Positions 9,377 through 15,883 of a DNA stretch of 15,883 nucleotides are shown one piece after another. The DNA is from Podochytrium sp. JEL0797 (lineage: Eukaryota > Chytridiomycota > Chytridiomycetes > Chytridiales > Chytriomycetaceae), in NCBI GenBank assembly GCA_027596195.1, contig JADGJG010000598.1, positions 1 to 15,883 of the forward strand, written 5' to 3'. The translations under genes and the position numbers were made by a program. Positions within the stretch are counted from its first letter, which is position 1. Each line of letters begins with the position of its first letter. A model generated the notes under the pieces. The model was not told where the DNA came from. It did no database searches and was given only the letters and a program-made list of their open reading frames with translations.

Positions 9377-9443
9377 TGACTCACTCCACGCGACTACTTA
9401 GTAAAAAGTGGATGAATGAAGAAGTGTTTCTCCTATTGACTCA
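9377..9443 (+). promoter_or_regulatory. Paired TGACTCA sites upstream of the second NiCoT gene
   Basis: Exact TGACTCA at 9377-9383 and 9437-9443, about 70-135 bp before the ATG at 9513, paralleling the pair upstream of the first NiCoT gene. No good TATA box; a weak CTAAAAAAG lies at 9459-9467. Confidence 0.4.
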
Positions 9444-9512
9444 CGCACTCGATTTCGGCTAAAAAAGCATTCGAAATCGCTCCCCCCGCTTCCCGCGAAA
9501 GTGAAACTCGGA

Positions 9513-10635
9513 ATGACAAGCGTCAAACAAATGGCAAGCAAAGGCTACAGCGGGACTTGGATCCACAAGGGAGCCGCCGTCATGTTACTCATTGGCGTTG
9601 CCACCGCCGTCGTCTGGACTGCCGCCATTCTCACCTATCGGAGTCACTTGCCAAGCTTCACGGGGCTCTTGATTCTCGCGTATACTCTCGGTCTGCGACA
9701 TGCGATGGACGCTGATCACATTGCAGCAATTGATAATGTGACTAGGAGGCTGATTCAAGATGGGCAGGAACCTGTGACGGTATGGCGTTTCAGATTTTTG
9801 CGGTGGCGTTCTAAATATGATTCACCTTTTTGCAGGTGGGGACGTTCTTCTCGCTTGGTCATTCGACGATTGTTATTCTTGCTACGTTTCTAGTCGCGGT
9901 GATTTCGTCCTCCATCGCTTCTGGGTAAGTCGTTGTCTGCAATTTTTCTGGCGATTGACTAAAAAACGCGACTTACCAGCTATGACAACTACAACAACGT
10001 CGCTCAGTACGTTGGAACCAGCATTTCTGCCACTTTCCTCATTCTCATTGGGACTCTCAACGGCTATTCGGCGTGGTGCACGTACAAGGAAATGAAACGA
10101 ATCAAAAATCAGGAAGTTGTGACGCCCATGGATTGGCAAGAGATTCTGAACAACGGAGGATTCTTTACGCGACTCTTTGGGCTGCGGGTGTTTAAATTGA
10201 TTAATCGGCCGTGGAAGATGTATTTTGTTGGGTTTCTGTTTGGACTTGTGAGTTTCTTGTCGGCGTTTGCTGGAAAATTGCGTCAAACTCAAAGTTTCGA
10301 CACCGCCACGGAGATTTATGTTCTCGCAATCAGCATCGCTGCGCACCAGAGTTCAGACAGTTGGTACATTCTGTTTCTGCCGGCTTTGTTCACTGTCGGA
10401 ATGTGTATGATTGATACCATGGATGGGATCATGATGTCTGGCGTTTACGGATGTATGTGATCTTCTCTTGAACGAACAGTTCCCCCTTTCTTCACGTCGT
10501 TTTTCCGCAGGGTCCAACATCCATCCAATTAAAAAGCTCTTTTATAATTTCTACATCACAATGGTGTCCATGGTGTTTACGCTCTTCATTGCCACTGTCG
10601 AGCTCCTCAGCTTGATTCCGGTTCAAAACGAGTAA
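9513..10635 (+). CDS. Nickel/cobalt transporter (NiCoT family) paralogue, C-terminally truncated
   Basis: Exons 9513-9779, 9836-9924, 9980-10452 and 10511-10635 give 317 residues. Exon 1 (267 nt) and exon 2 (89 nt) equal those of the upstream paralogue in length, and the first two introns share phase and position. RHAMDADHI sits at residues 62-70 and SLGHSTIV follows, so the metal-binding core is present. The ATG at 9513 matches the paralogue's start. Three oddities stand out. (1) Where the paralogue has its third intron, this gene still has GTGAGT at 10248 and AAAG at 10291-10294, but splicing there shifts the frame. Reading through adds 16 residues before FDTATEI, whose preceding Gly is Ser. 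(2) It has an extra intron (10453-10510) after YG, absent from the paralogue. (3) It stops about 120 residues early, losing the last transmembrane segment, because foreign sequence starts at about 10632 and supplies the TAA. Homology is certain; activity is doubtful and it may be a pseudogene. Confidence 0.8.
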
Positions 10636-11749
10636 CTAGTCGCGTTGAACGACATTCCCGGGTAGAAAGACAATCCCGGCGCACTTGGCACCGCCGCAAC
10701 ATTCTGCTCAGCAAGCAGATACACACACATCCCAGGAACGAAAGCCCCATTCATGTGATTATCCGACGGATCCACCGGCCACTCCTCCTGTCCATCCGCT
10801 GTATTGGTGCACTTCTCAGTGTTAGCAGCACCCCCCAAGAAGCTCGACAGCGTAATGACGACATTCATGTGAGAGTTGTATAGTGCAGTTTCAATCTTGA
10901 TGTCGCTGACAATGATTGTGCTACCGTCTTGAGTAGTGATTGTCATGGCTTGATCACGATTATGGCGGCCCAATTCTCCGGCAACAGTCAGCCCATGCAA
11001 GTCGGGTGACACGGTTGACACGACGACGGAGGACCCCACTTGGTATCCGTTGATCAAGAGGACAGAGTCGCCGTATCGGACGGAAACAGCGCCGAGGCAG
11101 GTAAGTCCATCATTACAGGCATACAGGAACCCCTCGACTTCAAGATACTTGTTCTTGAAGTAGTAGAAGTTACCTATATGTTAAAAAATTTGTTCAAATT
11201 CGCCTCACATCCCTTGTTAGCACAATTAATTTACCTGGGTTGACTTCCGTAAAGGAAAAAGCGTTGAAGCCCGTCACTTGTGGGTCACCAGAGACGGTAC
11301 AAACAAGGCCAGCGACTGGGGTGTATATGATGGGGTAATTGAGAGCGCATTGGTGAATCGGCGGGTTGCATGGCGCGTTGATATCAATCTCAATATTAAT
11401 ATTGGCCGTGTCAATGAGAAACCGGGGCAACAAGTGCAACTTGTTGCGGCTGAAATTGAAATTTAGAATTTCAAATAGAATAGAACGAAAGAATACTCAT
11501 AGTATTCCAGTTGTTTTCATTGAAGGACAAAAGAGGAGTGCTAAAGGTGAAGCCTTGCAGATTCAATGCGGCTTGGACCGTCTGGTTGGGCTTGAAGGCC
11601 GTGGCGACCGTGAATGTAGCACCAGCCAAGGCGGAGTTGTAGTTCAGGCTTGGCGGGTCAAACACGAAAATGATGCTTGCATGTCCGCATTGATCAGCGC
11701 TGATCACTTGACCGAGGGTGGCAATCACAATCAAGACGAATGTGTGCAT
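10623..11749 (-). pseudogene. Secreted VWD-like domain protein, copy 1 (frameshifted)
   Basis: The ATG at 11749 opens a signal peptide (MHTFVLIVIATLGQVISA) followed by DQCGHASIIFVF. Exon 1 is 11501-11749, exon 2 is 11235-11449 and exon 3 is 10623-11173. Exons 2/3 contain GDPQVTGFNAFSFTEVNPG, NFYYFKNKYLEVEGFLYAC, LTCLGAVSVRYGDSVLLING and MTITTQDGSTIIVSDIKIET. This order (GDP-x-T-F, a Cys, C-x-x-AVxVRxGD, then G-x-x-V-x-V) resembles a von Willebrand factor type D domain, inferred from pattern memory. Intron 2 (11174-11234) is good. Intron 1 has a spoiled donor: ATGAGT at 11495-11500 where GTGAGT is expected. Relative to copy 2, 11 nt are missing near 11415, which puts exon 2 out of frame; adding 11 to the exon total (1015) gives 1026, divisible by three. 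The last codons and the TGA at 10623-10625 come from NiCoT-side sequence. Probably a pseudogene. Confidence 0.62.
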
Positions 11750-12068
11750 TTGATGAATCTATTTCCTTCTTTTGTTTTTGTAGATAATGGAAATGAATCA
11801 GAAATTGAACTTTCATTTCAAGAAAATATATTGCGTAATTTGGCCATATTATCAAACCAGTGCGTTTGACTTCGTAATCAAGTATTTTCAATATAGTTGT
11901 GGGTTGCCTCAAAAAATGTGAAGAAATTGCGCAATTCGGCCATATTATCAAACCTGTGCATGTGACTTCATAATCTTTTCAATATAGTTGTGCGTTGCCT
12001 CATAAGCAAGAAATGTGAAGAAATTGCGTAATTCGGCCATATTATCCAACCAGCGCCTTTCTCGAAAT
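10632..12068 (-). repeat. Direct 1.4-kb duplication, copy 1
   Basis: Nearly the same sequence as 14338-15772 in the same orientation. It covers the VWD-like gene, its introns, upstream region and the tandem promoter-side repeats. The left edge is sharp: homology starts at GTAACTAGTCGCG (10632), directly against the second NiCoT gene. The right edge fades at about 12068. Confidence 0.85.
11830..12068 (-). repeat. Tandem repeats of about 96 nt upstream of VWD-like copy 1
   Basis: Units start with ATTGCG at 11830, 11926 and 12023 (96, 97 and a partial 46 nt). Each full unit shares GGCCATATTATC, a TGACTTC-x-TAATC block, TTTTCAATATAGTTGTG and GTTGCCTCA. On the minus strand they lie 80-320 nt upstream of the ATG at 11749 and contain TATA-like ACTATATTGA, so they could be duplicated promoter modules. 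This is inference. Confidence 0.75.
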
Positions 12069-12360
12069 TCTTGAAGTCACCCCCCTCCTGCTCCACCGGA
12101 ACTCTGCTCATCCATTCCAGAAACCAGCAAGCTGCGGGTCTCCTCGTGGAGTTCCTGGCATGGTTTTGACGCTGAAAGTTGTGATTCCAGAGTTTTCCTG
12201 CGTTCTGCGGTTTCGCCTTCGCTTCGCGAAACACCCTCGTACATGGCCCCGATGTCTTCCCAAAGCTACTTTCAGAGTTTTTTAAGGATACTGGGGCGTG
12301 CCCCTCTTGGAGGCCATTGCTACATTTTTTCGCTGGATTTCTTCGCGCAGCTCGCTTTCG
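12069..12360 (-). pseudogene. Coiled-coil gene remnant, unrecognised
   Basis: One minus-strand frame gives ESELREEIQRKNVAMASKR before a stop near 12290. After a gap it gives EDIGAMYEGVSRSEGETAER, RKTLESQLSASK and CQELHEETRSLLVSGMDEQ, ending at a stop near 12085. The charge and heptad pattern suggest coiled coil. It is next to the TACC-like domain on the same strand and could be a further decayed part or copy of that gene. No start or intact frame. Confidence 0.3.
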
Positions 12361-12363
12361 AAA

Positions 12364-12401
12364 CATGATAATATTGTGAAATAATAATTTTGTGAACACG
12401 T
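12364..12401. repeat. Short dispersed direct repeat, copy 1
   Basis: ATGATAATATTGTGAAATAA followed by TAATTTTGTGAACACGTC closely matches 13084-13121. A weaker match continues beside it (CTGTAACTTT...AAAAATT near 12463 and near 13241), suggesting an old, diverged duplication of the coiled-coil region. Confidence 0.55.
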
Positions 12402-12616
12402 CCGTCTTTTGCGTTTCTTTATTTCAGAACCTGCAATTGTACCTGCAATTGTTGCGGGTTCCTGCTGTAACTTTTTTTAAAAATTATTTGGAAAATCGGA
12501 TTACATATCCTTTTTGGAAACCGGAACGGCTTCTTTTCGCAGAATTTTGATATTAAAAACAATCAATCGAGAAAAATAAAAACACATCCACTCCCCCAAC
12601 CCGTCACACACCGTTT

Positions 12617-12920
12617 CTATACAAACAACGATTTTTCCACTTCCTCTGTTTGATCCTCAGTTTGAGGAAGCACTTCAAACTCCATGCTCTATCTTCCCTC
12701 AATCTGGACACAAAAATAGGGCTTCAGAAAATCGCCAAAAGCACACGCGGGCCAAAAACACAAACGAACCTGCATCAATAAATCGTCACAAATCTTGGTC
12801 AACTCGGCATTCTCCTGCGCTTTCGTCTCGACTGTTCTTTCGAGACTCGACATGTGGAGTTCCGTTCGGGAGAGTTTGACCTTGAGTGCTGCAATCTCTT
12901 TTTCGTAGCCGGCGCGTACT
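12617..12920 (-). CDS. TACC-domain coiled-coil protein, C-terminal part
   Basis: The exon 12770-12920 encodes RAGYEKEIAALKVKLSRTEL followed by HMSSLERTVETKAQENAELT and KICDDLLMQ. The block SLE(R/K)TVE-x-K-x-(Q/K)EN-x-ELT-x-ICDDL is the hallmark end of the TACC (transforming acidic coiled-coil) domain, shared by animal TACCs and yeast Alp7/Mia1. These link TOG/XMAP215-type polymerases to microtubules and spindle poles. The acceptor is ...CAACAG/AGTACG at 12921 with a CTAAC branch-like motif upstream. The donor is CAG/GTTCGT at 12769. The last exon either starts at 12688 (SMEFEVLPQTEDQ..., acidic, stop 12617-12619) or at 12703 (four residues, then a stop). I see no convincing upstream coiled-coil exons, although the TACC coiled coil is usually about 200 residues. 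The nearest in-frame sequence upstream (KHSRAKRGLKRH and a Pro/Ser-rich stretch) is not obviously TACC. Likely a 5'-truncated remnant. Confidence 0.6.
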
Positions 12921-13083
12921 CTGTTGGTTGCATGCGGGTTAGTCTTTGAGCGCGTTGTTGGAGATTGAGCCGAATACCTGTCATATGGGCGTGGTTCCGG
13001 GGTTGAGTTGGGAGGTGACGGATGAGCAGGTGATTCCGTATGTCGTTTGAGCCCCCTTTTTGCGCGGCTATGTTTCGATGGAG

Positions 13084-13121
13084 TTGATAATATTGTGTAA
13101 TAATATTTATGTGAACACGTC
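13084..13121. repeat. Short dispersed direct repeat, copy 2
   Basis: TTGATAATATTGTGTAATAA followed by TATTTATGTGAACACGTC matches 12364-12401, about 720 bp away, in the same orientation. Confidence 0.55.
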
Positions 13122-13332
13122 TATTTTCACTTTTGATTGTTATTTCTGGGGAATTTGAGTTCCTGAGTCAGTCGCTCGTTCTCGTTGCTCGCCATGCTTA
13201 ATTCCGTTCTCAGATGATTGGGAAAAATCGAGTGGTTTTCGCTGTAACTTTCACTCTAAAAATTGTTTCGAAGTGCGGCTTTCACCCCCCAGGCTAATTT
13301 CAACTCACCCGATAGAGAAAAACAAGTCAATA
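13122..13332. other. Spacer with a short coiled-coil-like minus-strand frame
   Basis: Mostly non-coding. On the minus strand a short frame starting at 13195 (MASNENERLTQELKFPRNNN) ends quickly; it may be a leftover coiled-coil exon. A single TGAGTCA (AP-1-type) sits near 13164. Nothing else seen. Confidence 0.3.
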
Positions 13333-14330
13333 TTAACTGAGGGACCAGTTTGGGAGAAAGTGGGGCAGAAACAGAAGGAACGACCGCAGCAGCAACTGCA
13401 CTGGAGTCGAAACAGCCTTCGCCGCCATTACCACAGGAACAGCTGCAACCGACGCAATCGCAGCTGGTGCTGCATTCACAACGGCAGCCTCCACTGGCAA
13501 CACACTAGCCATCGGAACAACAACAGGAAGAGCCACACTCGGTGCCGCGACAGGATTCGCCTCAATCTCTGCGGCACTCGCAGCCGCAGGAACGTTCCCT
13601 ACCGGGTACGCAGGCATAACAGCCTGCGCAACCGCCGTAGGAACATACACGAGTCCAGTGGGTTGATAAACGGTTGGGAGTGGCAGCGAAGCAAGGACGA
13701 CGGAGCAATCGACCCCAGAGAACCCCAGACGGCATGTACACCCAAATTGGGAGCAAGAACCGTTTCCCGCGTTTGGGCACGCGTTAACTCCATACCCAGC
13801 CGCGGCTTGCACGGCGGCAGCAGGAGCCGCGATGGCCAGGTTGGATTGTATGGGACAGTTGAGGATCGATTGGGCGCTGTTTGCGCAGAGGATGTGGAGG
13901 ACTTGGAGGTGGGAGTCGGTGTAGTTGTGGGAGTTGGTCAACAGAATGTCCTTCATGCAACGGGTTGGAGAGGAGGGGGTGGGGGTCTTAGTTGATGACT
14001 TGGAGGATTTGGTTGCATTGGTTCTTGTGCATTGAGCATGCCTGCGGGGTTGAATGTGGATTGATTAAAGATGGTAACGACGGGGGCGGCAGGGGAATCT
14101 GGGGCAGTTGGAACTGCCGGAGAAGCCAAAGTCGCTGCAGCAACTGATACAACGGGAGAATTTGGCAAAGCTGGGGCTGATGAAACTAACACAACAGGGG
14201 CAGTAGTGACTGCAGCAGCAGCGGGAGCCACAGGAGCTGGTACGAGAACTGGAAGGACAGGTGCAACAAAGGGTCGAAGCGCCGGCGCCGCGGGTGGAGC
14301 AGGCGGAGGCACAGGCACCTCAACAACGTT
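13333..14330 (-). pseudogene. Secreted EGF-like, Ala/Pro/Val-rich protein, frame-broken
   Basis: From 14330 downward a frame reads VTACNVVEVPVPPPAPPAAP and a long Ala/Pro/Val-rich stretch to about 14050. A second frame carries CSMHKNQCNQILQVIN (about 14045-13998). A third (13956-13333) reads MKDILLTNSHNYTDSHLQVL, HILCANSAQSILNCP and an EGF-like unit ACPNAGNGSCSQFGCTCRL-GFSGVDC. After that comes another Ala/Pro/Val-rich tail ending at 13333. The EGF spacing (C-x5-GxC-x4-CxC-x4-G-x2-G-x2-C) fixes the strand. CCCCGCAG at about 14042-14049 could be an intron acceptor, but I found no partner donor. It follows VWD-like copy 2 on the same strand with no gap, so it may have been the C-terminal half of one extracellular VWD + EGF protein. 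Extracellular location is inferred; ligand unknown. Confidence 0.5.
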
Positions 14331-15450
14331 ACAAGCGGTAACTAGTCGCGTTGAACGACATTCCCGGGTAGAACGACAGTCCCGGCACACTTGGCACACT
14401 TGGCACTGCCGCAACATTCTGCTCAGCCAGCGGATACACACACGCCCCAGGAACATAAGCTCCATTCATGTGGTCGTCAGAAGCATCCACCGGCCAATCT
14501 TGCTGGCCTTCTGCAGTATTGGCGCATTTTCCAGTGTTCGTGGCACCAGCCAAGAAGCTCGACAGCGTAATGACGACGATCATGTGGGAGTTGTATGGTG
14601 CGGTTTCAACCTTGATGTCGCTGACAATGATTGTGGTTTCATCTTGGGTAGTGATTGTCATGGCTTAGTCACGATTATGGCGGCCCAATTCTCCGCTGTA
14701 ATTCAGCCCGTGCAAGTCGGGTGATACAGTTGACACGACGACTGAGGAACCAACTTGGTATCCGTTGCCTAGGAGGACAGAGTCGCCGTATCGGATGGAA
14801 ACAGCGCCGAGGCACGTAATTCCATCAGCACAGCCATAGAGGAATCCCTCGACTTCGAGATATGTGTTCTTGAAGTAGTAAAAGTTTCCTATGCTTTAAA
14901 AATTAGTTCAAAGCCCCTATTAGAACTATTGATTTACCTGGGTTGACTTACGTAAAGGAAAAAGCGTTGAAGGTCGTTATTTGTGGGTCACCAGAGATTG
15001 TACAAACAAGGCCAACGACTGGCGTGTACGTGATGGGGTAGTTGAGAGCGCATTGGTGGATATACCAATCTCGATATTAATATTGGCCTTGTCAATGTTG
15101 GGCGAAAGGGAAACCGGAGCAACAAGTGCGACTTGTTGCGTCTGAAAATGAAAATTAGACTTTCAAATAACAGAAATTAGAATAGAACAAAAGAAAAGTC
15201 ACAATGTTCCAATTGGCTTCATTAAAGGACAAAAGGGGAGTGCTGAAAGTGAATCCTTGGAGATTTAACGCAGCTTGGACCGTTTCGTTGGGTTTGCAGG
15301 CCATGGCGACCGTGAATAGCACCAGCCAAGGCGGAGTTGTAGTCCAGGCTTGGTGGGTCAAACACTAAAATGCTGCTTGCATGTCCGCATTGATCAGCGC
15401 TGATCACTTGGCCGAGGGGTAGCAATCGCAATGGAGACGAATGAATGCAT
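14329..15450 (-). pseudogene. Secreted VWD-like domain protein, copy 2 (heavily decayed)
   Basis: Same gene as copy 1, starting at the ATG 15450-15448 (MHSFVSIAIAT). It has many lesions against copy 1. One extra base sits in the signal peptide (15415-15419) and two bases are missing near 15316. A 22-nt deletion lies near 15060. A GAA-to-TAA stop is at 14948-14950 (inside SFT-stop-VNP) and a CAA-to-TAA stop at 14665-14667. Otherwise VWD-like blocks remain: GDPQITTFNAFSFT and EVEGFLYGCADGITCLGA, with the last 110 codons open to the TAA at 14329-14331. It keeps what copy 1 lost (the 11 nt SLSPN region) and carries an in-frame 9-nt duplication near the 3' end (VPSVPSVPG against VPSAPG). Cannot make the full protein. 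Confidence 0.75.
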
Positions 15451-15772
15451 TTGATGAATGATGGGGTGTTGGATGGGAATGAGGATGTTGATGTTTCTCG
15501 TGTTCTTTTCCACCCTTTTATCCCCTTTTCCTTTCTTCTTTGTTTCCTTTCCTTATTCATGTTTTTACACAAAGGAAATGAATCCGAAATTGAACTTTCG
15601 TTTCAAAAAAAATATATTGCGTAAGTCGGCCATATTATCAAACCAGTGCCTTTGACTTCGTAATCGCTTGATATAAGTCTTTTCAATATAGTTGTGTGTT
15701 GCCTCATAAGCCAAAAATGTGAAGAAATTGCTTAATTCGGCCAATTATCAAATCACCGCTTTTTCCCGAAAT
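14338..15772 (-). repeat. Direct 1.4-kb duplication, copy 2
   Basis: Partner of 10632-12068, same orientation, with scattered substitutions and small indels throughout, so the duplication is not recent. The homology runs out at the G-rich edge of the window; the true right end is therefore unknown. Confidence 0.85.
15616..15772 (-). repeat. Tandem repeats upstream of VWD-like copy 2
   Basis: Units begin with ATTGCG/ATTGCT at 15616 (111 nt) and 15727 (partial, about 46 nt). They match the units at 11830-12068 but with one full unit fewer and an extra CTTGATATAAG-type insert in the first. Confidence 0.7.
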
Positions 15773-15883
15773 CGCCCGCCCCGCGGCCAGCGGGGGGGGG
15801 GGGGGTGGGGCGCCGCGGGGGCGGGCGACGGGAGCGAGGGCCCGGGCCCCGTGCTGCGGCGAGGGGGGACCGACAGTGGTAGG
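15773..15883. other. G/C-rich contig edge
   Basis: An abrupt change to G-rich sequence with a long G run at about 15791-15803. No gene or telomeric repeat seen. Like the left end, probably an assembly artefact. Confidence 0.6.

Noticed and set aside
11830..12068. CRISPR array
   Set aside because: Units are about 96 nt, near-identical along their whole length and without variable spacers, and the genome is eukaryotic.
12799..12984. Reading RLNLQQRAQR on the minus strand as a fourth bZIP basic region
   Set aside because: It lies in an intron-like segment (GTATTC...CTAAC...CAACAG), in a different frame from the coiled coil, and gives wrong spacing; the coiled coil matches a TACC domain instead.
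13273..14724. Long plus-strand open frames (240 and 217 residues), one Gly/Ala/Thr-rich
   Set aside because: The EGF-like and VWD-like signatures are on the minus strand; the plus-strand frames are shadows of the Ala/Pro/Val-rich codons.
10632..15772. RIP-like mutation as the cause of decay in the duplicated block
   Set aside because: The stop CAA-to-TAA fits CpA-to-TpA, but the copies also differ by transversions, indels and changes in both directions, without an obvious C-to-T bias by eye.

Overview
The window reads as nuclear DNA of a fungus, most likely a zoosporic (chytrid-like) one. The evidence is short GT-AG introns of about 50-90 nt, a fungal-type nickel/cobalt transporter (NiCoT) pair, AP-1/PAP1-like bZIP genes, a TACC coiled-coil gene, a DUF6729-type transposase-like relic and small secreted Cys-rich or GPI-anchored proteins. 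The taxon is inferred from gene families, not proven. Both ends (about 1-92 and 15775-15883) are G/C homopolymer-rich sequence unlike the rest and look like contig-edge artefact, so the window may be a whole small contig.

Left third (394-6477): mostly gene wreckage. There are three bZIP remnants (394-1639, 1777-about 2445, 5073-5544). The first has a stop codon in place of the invariant basic-region Arg, and the second is cut short where a transposase-like relic begins (about 2446-4300). On the minus strand lie a frameshifted, unrecognised gene (4258-4957) and a frameshifted Cys-rich protein gene with a GPI-anchor-type tail (5920-6477).

Centre (7177-10635): two tandem NiCoT genes on the plus strand. 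The first (7306-8755, 4 exons, 421 aa) is complete and is the best-supported gene here. The second (9513-10635, 317 aa) shares its exon architecture. It lacks the C-terminal transmembrane segment and has an internal intron that can now only be read through in frame. Both promoters carry paired TGACTCA (AP-1/Gcn4-type) sites.

Right third (10632-15772, minus strand): a 1.4-kb direct duplication of a secreted VWD-like gene with its upstream repeats (10632-12068 and 14338-15772). The left copy breaks directly into the second NiCoT gene, so the two convergent reading frames take their stop codons from each other's sequence. Both VWD-like copies carry independent disabling lesions. Between them lie coiled-coil remnants, including a recognisable TACC C-terminal domain (about 12617-12920), and an EGF-like, Ala/Pro/Val-rich secreted protein (13333-14330) that probably represents the original downstream part of the VWD-like gene.

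The likely overall picture is a repeat-rich, decaying accessory region in which one metal transporter gene stays intact. The intact 1.27-kb coding sequence of the first NiCoT gene argues against a globally error-ridden assembly, but individual one-base frameshifts could still be assembly errors.
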